Shown here one piece after another: positions 9,679 to 16,901 of a stretch of DNA of 64,000 bases. How positions within the stretch are numbered: the first letter of the stretch is position 1; each line of letters begins with the position of its first letter. The notes below the pieces were generated by a model. The model was not told where the DNA came from. It ran no database searches and was given only the letters and a program-made list of their open reading frames with translations. The stretch is from Holophagae bacterium (GTDB lineage Bacteria > Acidobacteriota > Holophagae > Acanthopleuribacterales > Acanthopleuribacteraceae). Position numbers and translations under genes: made by a program. The DNA lies in NCBI GenBank assembly GCA_030429565.1, contig JAUIFE010000010.1:1-64000 (forward strand). The letters are read 5' to 3'.

Positions 9679-9740
9679 CAAAGGCAAAAACCGAACCCTT
9701 TAAAACCAGCAACTTACAAACTATTTTCACTTTTTTTGAT

Positions 9741-9869
9741 TTTTTTGCGAACGGTTTGGTGATTTTTGGTGAGTGTATGAGTGGTAGAGCATTTTGAAGG
9801 GAGCTTGTAAACTCCTAACGCATTCGCGTTATCTTGCCGGTGGATTCACGTCCACCGGCATTTTTTTTT
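9741..9869 (+). ncRNA. Candidate small RNA, copy A
   Basis: A 69-base core (9763-9831) recurs at 9995-10063 with a single mismatch, while the sequence between the copies is not duplicated. The core contains GTGGTAGAGCA, like a tRNA D-loop, then a hairpin resembling an anticodon arm (GGGAG, loop with TTGTAA, CTCCT), then a 6-bp hairpin TAACGC-attc-GCGTTA. A rho-independent terminator closes it: GCCGGTGGA (9836-9844), loop, TCCACCGGC (9851-9859), then nine T. No open frame explains it. The upstream stretch with TTTTTTGCGAACGG is also shared, which suggests a common promoter. It is not a complete tRNA: there is no acceptor stem and no T-arm. Confidence 0.72.
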
Positions 9870-9970
9870 GCCCATTTAGCCAGGCCCGCTCAGCCGTACC
9901 GACCCTTTCCCACGCCATACCCATAACTCATTTTTTTCCAACAACCTAAAATCAAGCCTCATTTTTTTTG

Positions 9971-10097
9971 TTTTTTTTGCGGACGGTTGGCCACTTTTTG
10001 GTGAGTGTATAAGTGGTAGAGCATTTTGAAGGGAGCTTGTAAACTCCTAACGCATTCGCGTTACGTTGCCGGTGGTTTCAATCACCGGCTTTTTTTT
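9971..10097 (+). ncRNA. Candidate small RNA, copy B
   Basis: The second copy of the element at 9741-9869, offset by 232 bases. The core 9995-10063 is identical but for one base, which gives TATAAG here in place of TATGAG. The terminator stem is conserved as structure but not as sequence: GCCGGTG (10068-10074) pairs with CACCGGC (10083-10089) followed by eight T, with a different loop from copy A. Conservation of the core, drift in the terminator loop and loss of similarity between copies all support two functional RNA genes. Confidence 0.72.
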
Positions 10098-10830
10098 GGC
10101 CCAGCCCTCACTCATCCCCGATAGAACGAATCTTGGCGGAGCTTCAACACAATCGCTTGGGCAACGATCTGTTTTACTCCCACCAGTTCGCGCTCTTCCC
10201 AAACTATGACCCAAATATTTGGGCGATTGCCCCAACCCAAACTCGCCTAAGCCCGGACCAATAAACACCTGTTTGAATAAACTGTGTACCACAAAAAAAC
10301 GGCAAGCCACCACCGGCCCACGGAACCCCCACGCCGAAGGTCAACGACATGACCGAAGCTCATTTGAAAGTGTAGCGTTTTGGGAATAACGAATGCCAAA
10401 GCGGACACCCACAAGACGCGGGCCACAGCATCGCCTCTCACAACAGAAGCCGACAACGCGGCAAAAGCTCCGAGAGCAAGGCACCGCCATTGAGATCGGA
10501 TACCAACGTTACCAGCAACGGCGCGAGTTAGACATAACGGCAAGACGGCACAGTTTGTTATCCATATTGGGCGAGGTAGATACAGACTTTATCTTGATTG
10601 ATGCGAGCCTTGATCGATGCAAGCGCTGTCACAGCGCAACTGCAATCTGTGAGACCCGGCGGTTGAACCCCGGATCGCGCGGCTACGTGAGAATCGCCGA
10701 TTCGCGACGGTTCTACAGCGCTTGCCCACGGGTTATTTGCCCGAAGAGGAATGAGACGCGCGACCCACCGTTTTCCGGGTACAATGACGGACACCGACAT
10801 AAGGAACCAAACACACGCCCTGGAGCAACA
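10098..10830. other. Intergenic, upstream of ECF sigma gene
   Basis: About 730 bases with no recognisable gene. A plus-strand frame enters the sigma gene from 10393 but shows no family similarity and is rejected in favour of the ATG at 10831. Confidence 0.45.
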
Positions 10831-11406
10831 ATGCCGGAACAGGATAAAGCGGCCATAACCCAACTTCTCATTGCATGGCAAGACGGCGACAGCAATGCCT
10901 TGGACGAACTCTTGCCAATGGTTTACCGAGAACTGAAGGCAATTTCACGCAATTACATACGCGGCGAACGGAGCGGGCACACACTGTCGGCGACAGCACT
11001 GGTCCACGAAGCCTACGTCAAGCTGATCGACCAAAACCGCATCACCTGGCAAAACCGCGCCCAATTTTTCGCGGTCGTTTCCACCCTCATGCGCCGCACC
11101 CTCTTGCAGTACGCACGAACCCGCAACGCCCAGAAGCGCGGCGCGGGTGAGGATCATCTCACCCTGCGCGAAACGATTCACTTCTTCGGCGACACAACAG
11201 AAATCGACATTATTGACCTCGACGAAGCGCTCACCGAATTGGGCAAACTGGACGAACGCAAATGCCGTATTGTCGAAATGCGTTTTTTTGCAGGCCTGAC
11301 CGAAGTCGAAATCGGTGAAGTTCTCGAGATTTCCGAATCGACGGTGCGCCGCGAATGGCGGGCGGCCAGGGCCTGGCTCTACAAGGCACTGCGGCCCGAA
11401 GCTTAA
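10831..11406 (+). CDS. ECF-type RNA polymerase sigma factor (PF07638-like)
   Basis: The 191-residue protein is of the ECF group common in Planctomycetes and Acidobacteria. Region 2 contains LVHEAYVKLIDQNRITWQNRAQFFAVVSTLMRRTLLQYAR, and region 4 is a helix-turn-helix (LDERKCRIVEMRFFAGLTEVEIGEVLEISESTVRREWRAARAWL). The start has GGAG 6 bases upstream. No anti-sigma factor or Ser/Thr kinase is adjacent, although such partners are usual for this group. The gene ends 4 bases from the end of the convergent ohrR-like gene. Confidence 0.92.
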   Translation: MPEQDKAAITQLLIAWQDGDSNALDELLPMVYRELKAISRNYIRGERSGHTLSATALVHEAYVKLIDQNRITWQNRAQFFAVVSTLMRRTLLQYARTRNAQKRGAGEDHLTLRETIHFFGDTTEIDIIDLDEALTELGKLDERKCRIVEMRFFAGLTEVEIGEVLEISESTVRREWRAARAWLYKALRPEA

Positions 11407-11410
11407 CCGG

Positions 11411-11866
11411 CTAAGGCACGACCTGGCGGAGGCGGGCCACCAAATCGTCGAGTTGTTGCTTGAGCGCCAAGGCCTCGGCGGGCGGATATGCCATTTGCGT
11501 CAATAGCTGCGTGGGTATACAAGCACATTGCCCGCGCAACGCACGGCCGCGTTCGGTTAAAGCAATCATCACCACGCGTTCATCGTGGTCGGCGCGCTTG
11601 CGTTCGACCAGCCCCATCTGCGCCATGCGTTTCAGCAACGGCGTTGTGGTGTTGGTTTGCAACAAGGCACGCTCGTTGATGCGCCGCACACTGCAAGGCC
11701 CCTCCTCCCACAAAATCATCAGTACGATGTACTGCGGATAAGTTAGGCCCAAGGGATCGAGATAAGGCTTATACAGCCGTTGCGTCAAACGTGCGGCGGC
11801 ATACAACGGAAAACAGAGCTGTCGGTCCAGCAACAGCCTGTCTTCCGCCTGCTCAGACGGACTCAT
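11411..11866 (-). CDS. ohrR: OhrR-like MarR-family peroxide-sensing repressor
   Basis: The 151-residue winged-helix protein closely follows the OhrR pattern: LLLDRQLCFPLYAAARLTQRLYKPYLDPLGLTYPQY, with the reactive cysteine as Cys18, and the recognition/wing part TPLLKRMAQMGLVERKRADHDERVVMIALTERG. In OhrR, oxidation of this cysteine by organic hydroperoxides releases DNA. Its ATG overlaps the stop of the glutathione peroxidase gene by 4 bases, so the two are co-transcribed and the regulator probably controls its own operon. Cysteines in GQCAC near residue 115 are further redox candidates. A longer frame upstream has no start signal. Confidence 0.88.
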   Translation of the reverse strand: MSPSEQAEDRLLLDRQLCFPLYAAARLTQRLYKPYLDPLGLTYPQYIVLMILWEEGPCSVRRINERALLQTNTTTPLLKRMAQMGLVERKRADHDERVVMIALTERGRALRGQCACIPTQLLTQMAYPPAEALALKQQLDDLVARLRQVVP

Positions 11867-12351
11867 GCAGCTTGGTCCAAGGCTTTGCGAATATCGCCGT
11901 CGAGATCTTTCGGCGCGGTCGTTGGTGCAAACCGCTTGAGCGGCTGCCCATCGGCGCCCACCAGAAACTTGGTGAAGTTCCACTTAATTCCGTTACCCAG
12001 CAGGCCGGGCAACGCTTTTTTTAAGTACTTGTAGATGGGATGTGCGCCGCCGCCGTTGACCTCAATCTTCTCAAACATCTGAAAAGTCACACCATAGTTA
12101 ATGCGGCAGGTTTGCTCAATTTCAGAAACGCCGCCCGGCTCCTGGGCGCCAAACTGGTTACAGGGGAAACCGAGAATGACCAAACCCTGGTCCTTGTATT
12201 TTTGGTAGAGCGCCTCGAGGCCTTCGTATTGCGGGGTCAAACCACACTTGCTGGCCACGTTAACGACCAACACGACCTTGCCCTTGTACTGCTCAAAAGC
12301 AATGGGCTCACCGCGCAAGCTGTTGGCACTCAGGTTGTAAAACTCACTCAT
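11863..12351 (-). CDS. Glutathione peroxidase family protein (Cys-type)
   Basis: The 162-residue protein has the family motifs NVASKCGLTPQYEGLEALYQKY with the peroxidatic Cys near residue 36, ILGFPCNQFGAQEPG with the catalytic Gln and a possible resolving Cys, and WNFTKFLV with the catalytic Trp. It uses Cys rather than Sec and has no signal peptide. Enzymes of this type usually draw electrons from thioredoxin. AGGAG precedes the ATG. It is the first gene of a two-gene operon with the OhrR-like repressor, so it is expected to respond to organic peroxides. Confidence 0.94.
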   Translation of the reverse strand: MSEFYNLSANSLRGEPIAFEQYKGKVVLVVNVASKCGLTPQYEGLEALYQKYKDQGLVILGFPCNQFGAQEPGGVSEIEQTCRINYGVTFQMFEKIEVNGGGAHPIYKYLKKALPGLLGNGIKWNFTKFLVGADGQPLKRFAPTTAPKDLDGDIRKALDQAA

Positions 12352-12392
12352 AGGGGGAACTCCTCGTCGGATTAAAGCGACAAAATATCAGA

Positions 12393-12407
12393 CGCGATTA
12401 TATCGCG
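12393..12407 (-). promoter_or_regulatory. Palindrome over the -10 box of the gpx-ohrR operon
   Basis: CGCGAT-TAT-ATCGCG is a perfect inverted repeat. On the minus strand it contains TATAAT (12397-12402), about 45 bases upstream of the peroxidase ATG. A weak -35 (TTGTGG) lies 18 bases further upstream. A MarR-type repressor bound here would block RNA polymerase, so it is the likely OhrR operator. Confidence 0.6.
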
Positions 12408-12560
12408 CACGACCTTTTTACCACAAAATCACCGCAACGCAAGTCCTGTCCAGGGGAGCACCCGTACACCCTAGCCGCGTCCATACGGACGCACTAACTT
12501 TTTTTTGACTAAGAAAAAGAAGCAGTTAGAGACAATCCCGGCACCAAGGTTAATTTCTCC

Positions 12561-12589
12561 CTGGCAATCAATCAAAAATAGGGTATGCT
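12561..12589 (+). promoter_or_regulatory. Possible sigma-70 promoter for small RNA
   Basis: CTGGCA (12561-12566) and TATGCT (12584-12589) are spaced by 17 bases, each matching the consensus at four of six positions. It precedes a structured, terminated, non-coding stretch. Confidence 0.4.
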
Positions 12590-12594
12590 GTGCA

Positions 12595-12680
12595 GGTGTC
12601 CATTTTCGTAAGTGGACTCGAAAAAGGACATACCTAAAAAAGGCGAGGTTGAAGGGGAAATCAACGTCGCCTTTTTACTT
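12595..12680 (+). ncRNA. Candidate small RNA with strong terminator
   Basis: The stretch begins with AGGTGTCC, which can pair with GGAC-AT-ACCT near 12626-12635. It ends with a long hairpin: AAAAAGGCGA-g-GTTGA pairs with TCAAC-g-TCGCCTTTTT (12637-12676, loop AGGGGAAA). The frame covering it has no ribosome-binding site and no family similarity. The terminator follows no recognised gene, so a transcript of about 80 bases is the simplest explanation. Confidence 0.5.
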
Positions 12681-12835
12681 TTATGAACCGGCCTTTGACG
12701 CGCTTGTCGCTCGGCCGACAGAATGACTCCTCGAAGCAAAGCCCGGCGATTGCGGCCATACGCCCCACCCCCGCCGGCAACAGGCCGCCGACAGGCTCGC
12801 TAAGATTGGCAACTGAGCCAGGAGCACAGCGCACG

Positions 12836-12931
12836 ATGTCGAAAAAAAGACAGGGTAATCCGCAAAGTGTTTACAGGGCGGACCCCAGGAAGCGCAAAAC
12901 GCGCGGTGGTTTTAGCGTGCCGCTCAGATAG
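12836..12931 (+). CDS. Possible 31-residue basic protein
   Basis: The frame MSKKRQGNPQSVYR... is highly basic (Lys/Arg rich) and preceded by AGGAG at 12 bases, a long spacing. No family is recognised. It might be a real small nucleic-acid-binding protein or chance. Confidence 0.25.
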   Translation: MSKKRQGNPQSVYRADPRKRKTRGGFSVPLR

Positions 12932-14101
12932 AAACGCCACAAGAGAACAAGATTATCTTAATCTTCTCCCTAAAAAAACCAAAGTACGCAGCTCTTAAAA
13001 ACCACACAAAAACCAACTTTTCAACAGCAAGCAAAAGAGCGCCAAAATTCAAACAATCATTATAACTAATGATATTCAACCAATTCAAAATAACGCCCCA
13101 AAACAACCCAATAAATACTGCGCGTAAACATAAATCCGGCCAAACAAAAAAGAAAGAAACAAGCCGCCGTCAAGCTCTAACTGATTAACAGTTAATATCT
13201 TGTGATTTTTCGTAAAAAACTATTTTCATTTTCGGCTTATTGAGGTAAATTTGCCTCATCCGAAAGAAGTGCCCAACCTGTTCACGCCGTCCTCAAAGGT
13301 TGAGCCGTTTCTGCTTCTCGCCCTCTCCCTTTATACAGTTTGGACCTGTCCTTGTTGTCGAACGTCAAACATTCGAGAGAGCCTGAATTTCATGTTCCTC
13401 ATAAATGGCTATGTTCGGTTGATTTGAGCTCCCAATGCTTCATCCCGACAAAATGCCTTGGAACTTTACCTTTATTCTCACCATTCGATGTCGCGTTCGA
13501 CTTGTTGAGCCATAGGAAAAAATCACTGATCGGCTTTATTTGCCGCGAATACCACCTCCCCCACATTCCTGCTTCACGTTGCACCCCGCGCGGGTGATCA
13601 CGCTGTGAAGGCGGGGTGTCGTGGTATCCACCAAACAATGCCGTCATTCAACAACATTACGCGTTGTCGTATTTTGATGTGTGAAGCAACAAGCAAACAC
13701 CGATAACCTTGGCAGAGGTTATCATTACAGTGTTGCTTGCTGCCTCGTGTGGATTGGGATCCAACGTCGAAATCATACAACATGTCATGGGTGTTTTCCA
13801 AGCAAGTTTGGCTTTTTGGGTTAACTGTTAAGCAGCTCACTTTACGAGGTATTTGCCCCGCTGAATTGTCCTTCGGCTCGGTGCCGTTTGCACTATTCCA
13901 GAACCCATCCATAGTATGTCACCAGATGCTCGGAACGCTGTTTTCGGTTGGTCTTTTTGCGCCTATTTCTCCCGGTGCAATGAGGACCAACACGGGACGG
14001 CTGCTCCCGGCAAGCCCCCTGGCGGCCATGGGGGGTCGGCGAATTCTACGGTTACAGTACAGCGCTTTCTTCGGACCACTACCAACTAAAAAGGAGTCCT
14101 C
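12932..14101. other. AT-rich intergenic region and structured leader
   Basis: About 1.17 kb without a convincing gene. An 18-base near-palindrome TGAGGTAAATTTGCCTCA lies at 13241-13258 (operator-like). Nearer the next gene are hairpins AACCTTGGCAGAGGTT (about 13697-13712), CGGGA-TCCCG (about 13993-14009) and CCCCCTGG-cgg-CCAtGGGGG (14015-14035). These suggest a long structured 5' leader for the Hint-domain gene or an old insertion. No known riboswitch pattern was recognised. Confidence 0.45.
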
Positions 14102-15856
14102 ATGTCTGGACACTTTCGTGTTTTATCCATCTTGGTCCTCGCTTTGTTTGTGCTTGCGCCACTCAGTGCCGCCGACCCCATGGTGCTCAGCGCCAAAGAG
14201 CAATTTCGCTATCAAAAAGGTCTGCAAACGCTGAAAGCGGACGCGGCCGACGGCCAAACGCTGACCTTAAACCTCGGCGAAACCTGGCAGTACCAAACCT
14301 TGATCGATCACCTTAAACTGCGCGGTAAAACACCCGAAAACGCGCCCCAACTGTTCCGCTTCATCAAAGCCGAACGTCAGCGCGCCCTGAAAGCGGGCGA
14401 AACCGTCGGCTACCAAACCCAACGCGCCAAAGCAGAAGAGGACGTCCCCCAACCGATGCACTCGGTTGAAGCGGCTTTTTCCAACGGCAGCGAATCCGCC
14501 TTTAACGCCTCCTCTTCTTTCCCCGGCGGCAGCACCTACACCTATCTGGACGTTGCCTATACCTCCTCCGACCCCAACGAAGCCGACGTTCCCGCCTTGG
14601 TTGAAGAGTTCGCCGGCGGCACCGATGTCGTCGCCGAAGGTACCTTCCAACACGGCCAAGGTTTTAGCGCTAAATCCGAGGTGGAACGCAATATCAACTC
14701 GTGGGCGATCTCCGCGCGCGATCTCAACGGCGACGGCGAAATTCAAGAGGACGAATACTTGAGCATCACCTTCGTCAGCCGTCCGCTGTTGATTCCCGGC
14801 TTGTTTGGCTTAAACATTGACGAGCCGGTCGACCACACCAACGACGGCGAAATCAGCATTTGCATGAACCGTACCTGGACCAATGACTGTGACGTCAACC
14901 TGACCGGCAGCCCCAATGCGTTGAAGGTCCCGTTGAAAGGCCGTTACCGCACACCACCCGGTTACACAATTGACCTGGACGGCGTGCGCACCAAAACCAA
15001 CGTCATCGATCCCAACGACTACGTCAAATTGCAGTTGACCCAAACCGGCGGCGCCTGCCAACCGGAGTACCATTTCTCCATGACGGACTTTTGGGCGGGC
15101 GTGAAAGTCAGCCAAGACAAACGCGAAATGTCCTGGGACTTCACCGGCCTGAACGCGATTGACTTCGCCAAAGGCTGCCGCCAAGTCCAAGACCGCGTTG
15201 AGTTCCACGTCAACCTGTTTGTTCCGGTACGCTACCTGGGCCACGCGCGCATTCTGCCGATCTTCATGACAACCCGCAAACTGAAAAACATCACCTTCAA
15301 CTTCGCCAATTTGGATCCGATCAAAATCACCAACAGTTGCTTGGCTGAAGGCTCACTGATCCAAATGAACGACGGTTCGCAAGTGGCGATTGAAGACATC
15401 ACGGCAGGCGACATCGTCTTCAACGAGTTCCGTTCCAAAGAAGCAGCGCGGATTGTCGACACGGCTCTGGGCTTTGAAGACAAAGCGATGGTACGCATTG
15501 AAAGCGAAAGCGGCCGGGCCTTGATGATGACCGACCTGCACCCGGTCGTCACCCTCGACGGTGTGGTTTTGGCGCGTGATCTCAAAGAAGGCGACCGCGT
15601 CGCCACCATCGACGGCGCGGAGAAACTGACCACTGTCAGCCGCGTCAAATACGACGGCCAGGTGTACAACCTGAAACTGGCCCAACGTGCCGGCAAGAAC
15701 CTCGACGCCGACAATACAGTTTACGCCAACGGCTTCATGGTTGGTGACGGCACGATGCAAGCCCACTACGAACGCCTCGACCGCACGCGCAAAGGCAGCG
15801 TTCTGGAGCGCATCCCCACGGCGTGGCACCAAGATTACTTGAACGCCCAACAATAA
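14102..15856 (+). CDS. Secreted EF-hand protein with C-terminal Hint (hedgehog/intein) domain
   Basis: The 584-residue protein has a signal peptide (residues 1 to about 24, ending PLSAA) and a start with AAGGAG upstream. A central EF-hand loop DLNGDGEIQEDE lies near residues 207-218. From Cys413 a Hint domain reads SCLAEGSLIQMNDGSQVAIEDITAGD, with the TxxH motif TDLHP (His480) and a C-terminal block VYANGF near 538-545. Hint domains cleave their own N-terminal peptide bond by acyl shift at the cysteine. The last block ends GFMVGDG rather than HN plus a nucleophile, so full protein splicing is unlikely; hedgehog-like autocleavage or linkage is possible. The 400-residue N-terminal part matches no family I know. 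Monocistronic, with a terminator after it. Confidence 0.8.
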   Translation: MSGHFRVLSILVLALFVLAPLSAADPMVLSAKEQFRYQKGLQTLKADAADGQTLTLNLGETWQYQTLIDHLKLRGKTPENAPQLFRFIKAERQRALKAGETVGYQTQRAKAEEDVPQPMHSVEAAFSNGSESAFNASSSFPGGSTYTYLDVAYTSSDPNEADVPALVEEFAGGTDVVAEGTFQHGQGFSAKSEVERNINSWAISARDLNGDGEIQEDEYLSITFVSRPLLIPGLFGLNIDEPVDHTNDGEISICMNRTWTNDCDVNLTGSPNALKVPLKGRYRTPPGYTIDLDGVRTKTNVIDPNDYVKLQLTQTGGACQPEYHFSMTDFWAGVKVSQDKREMSWDFTGLNAIDFAKGCRQVQDRVEFHVNLFVPVRYLGHARILPIFMTTRKLKNITFNFANLDPIKITNSCLAEGSLIQMNDGSQVAIEDITAGDIVFNEFRSKEAARIVDTALGFEDKAMVRIESESGRALMMTDLHPVVTLDGVVLARDLKEGDRVATIDGAEKLTTVSRVKYDGQVYNLKLAQRAGKNLDADNTVYANGFMVGDGTMQAHYERLDRTRKGSVLERIPTAWHQDYLNAQQ

Positions 15857-15880
15857 TTCTTGTCGAAAACGGCAAACAGG

Positions 15881-15908
15881 GCGCCCCATCTCGGTGGGGC
15901 GCTTTTTT
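15881..15908 (+). terminator. Rho-independent terminator
   Basis: GCGCCCCA (15881-15888) pairs with TGGGGCGC (15895-15902), followed by six T. It ends the Hint-protein transcript. Confidence 0.93.
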
Positions 15909-16004
15909 GTGGGTGCTTTCACGCATCCGAGCACGCACCGAAAAGGTTATAATGGCAAAAAATCACAACGGTTTCAGACCTTGGGAAGCCGGTAAGTGGG
16001 GACC

Positions 16005-16901
16005 ATGGATCAACACGAACCGTCAAAACGCGAAGCGTCCGCCGATCTTTTTGCCAAAGAACACAACACGTTGGCCCAGGCCCAAGCGGCTCTCGCCGAC
16101 GAGTTAAACGCGGACCAACTCAAACACCGCCTGGAACAAATCACGCGCGGTTACGCCAAGCTGCTGCGCCAAACAGAACGTTTGACGCGCATCAGCGACC
16201 GCCGCCAGAACAAATATTATTCGGTTTCCAACGAACTGGATTTTCATCTGGGTCGCCATGTTGGCGAAGCGATTAAAGAGGAAATTCTGCGGGCGCCGGC
16301 CGAGGTGGAGACGATTCACAAACGCAAGCTGGTGATCGCCTTTATCGATGTGCGCGGTTTCAGTACGTTCAGTGAAAACCTCTCCCCCGACGCGGTCATC
16401 ACCTTCTTAAAGAACTACTACGACTACAGTTTGCGCATCGTGCATCGACACGGTGGTTTGGTGAAGTGCTTTATGGGCGACGGCGTCATGCTGGTATTTG
16501 GGTTTCGCCGGCCGGATACAGCGGCCGACCGCGCCTTGCGCTGTGGTGCCGAACTGCTGGAACACCTGCCCAGCTTTCGCGAGGACGTCGGTTTGCCGGT
16601 TCACATCGGCATAGGTTTGCACCACGGCGAAACGGCGGTCGGTACGATCGGTACAGACAAACGCGCAGAACTGGCAATCATCGGCAATACAGTCAACATC
16701 GCCGCGCGTATTGAGAGCGAAACCAAAAACCAGAAGGTGCCGTTGCTTTTCAGCCAGGCGTTTCGCAGCCAACTCAAGGACGACTGGCCGCTCCACGCGC
16801 TTGGTGCGGTTCCCCTGCGCGGCATCTCCCAACCGACGCCGCTGTTTACGCTGACGCATCTCCAGCGCCGCGACGCCGACGCAAACGCAAGTGGGTCTTA
16901 A
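16005..16901 (+). CDS. Class III adenylate/guanylate cyclase
   Basis: The 298-residue protein has a Gln/Ala-rich N-terminal helical region (about 1-95) and a cyclase catalytic domain. Motifs are IAFIDVRGFSTFSE (first metal Asp near 113), KCFMGDGVMLVFG (second metal Asp region), GIGLHHGETAVGTIG and AIIGNTVNIAARIES (transition-state Asn/Arg). No membrane segment or HAMP domain is seen, so it is probably cytosolic. A GTG at 15996 is an alternative start. The last 56 bases overlap the end of the convergent hybrid kinase gene. Confidence 0.9.
   Translation: MDQHEPSKREASADLFAKEHNTLAQAQAALADELNADQLKHRLEQITRGYAKLLRQTERLTRISDRRQNKYYSVSNELDFHLGRHVGEAIKEEILRAPAEVETIHKRKLVIAFIDVRGFSTFSENLSPDAVITFLKNYYDYSLRIVHRHGGLVKCFMGDGVMLVFGFRRPDTAADRALRCGAELLEHLPSFREDVGLPVHIGIGLHHGETAVGTIGTDKRAELAIIGNTVNIAARIESETKNQKVPLLFSQAFRSQLKDDWPLHALGAVPLRGISQPTPLFTLTHLQRRDADANASGS

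Noticed and set aside
9815..9831. Integron attC site (TAAC...GTTA)
   Set aside because: Outer bases do not fit RYYYAAC/GTTRRRY, and the inner part is only a 4-base loop.
9780..9835. A genuine tRNA gene (tRNA-Thr-like anticodon arm)
   Set aside because: No acceptor stem, no T-arm with GGTTCRA, and an 8-base anticodon loop; better read as an sRNA.
12505..12726. Lysine-rich 73-codon frame
   Set aside because: It crosses the sRNA terminator hairpin, lacks a ribosome-binding site and shows no family.
14102..15856. A splicing intein in the EF-hand protein
   Set aside because: There is no C-extein and no terminal His-Asn plus nucleophile; only Hint-type cleavage is supportable.
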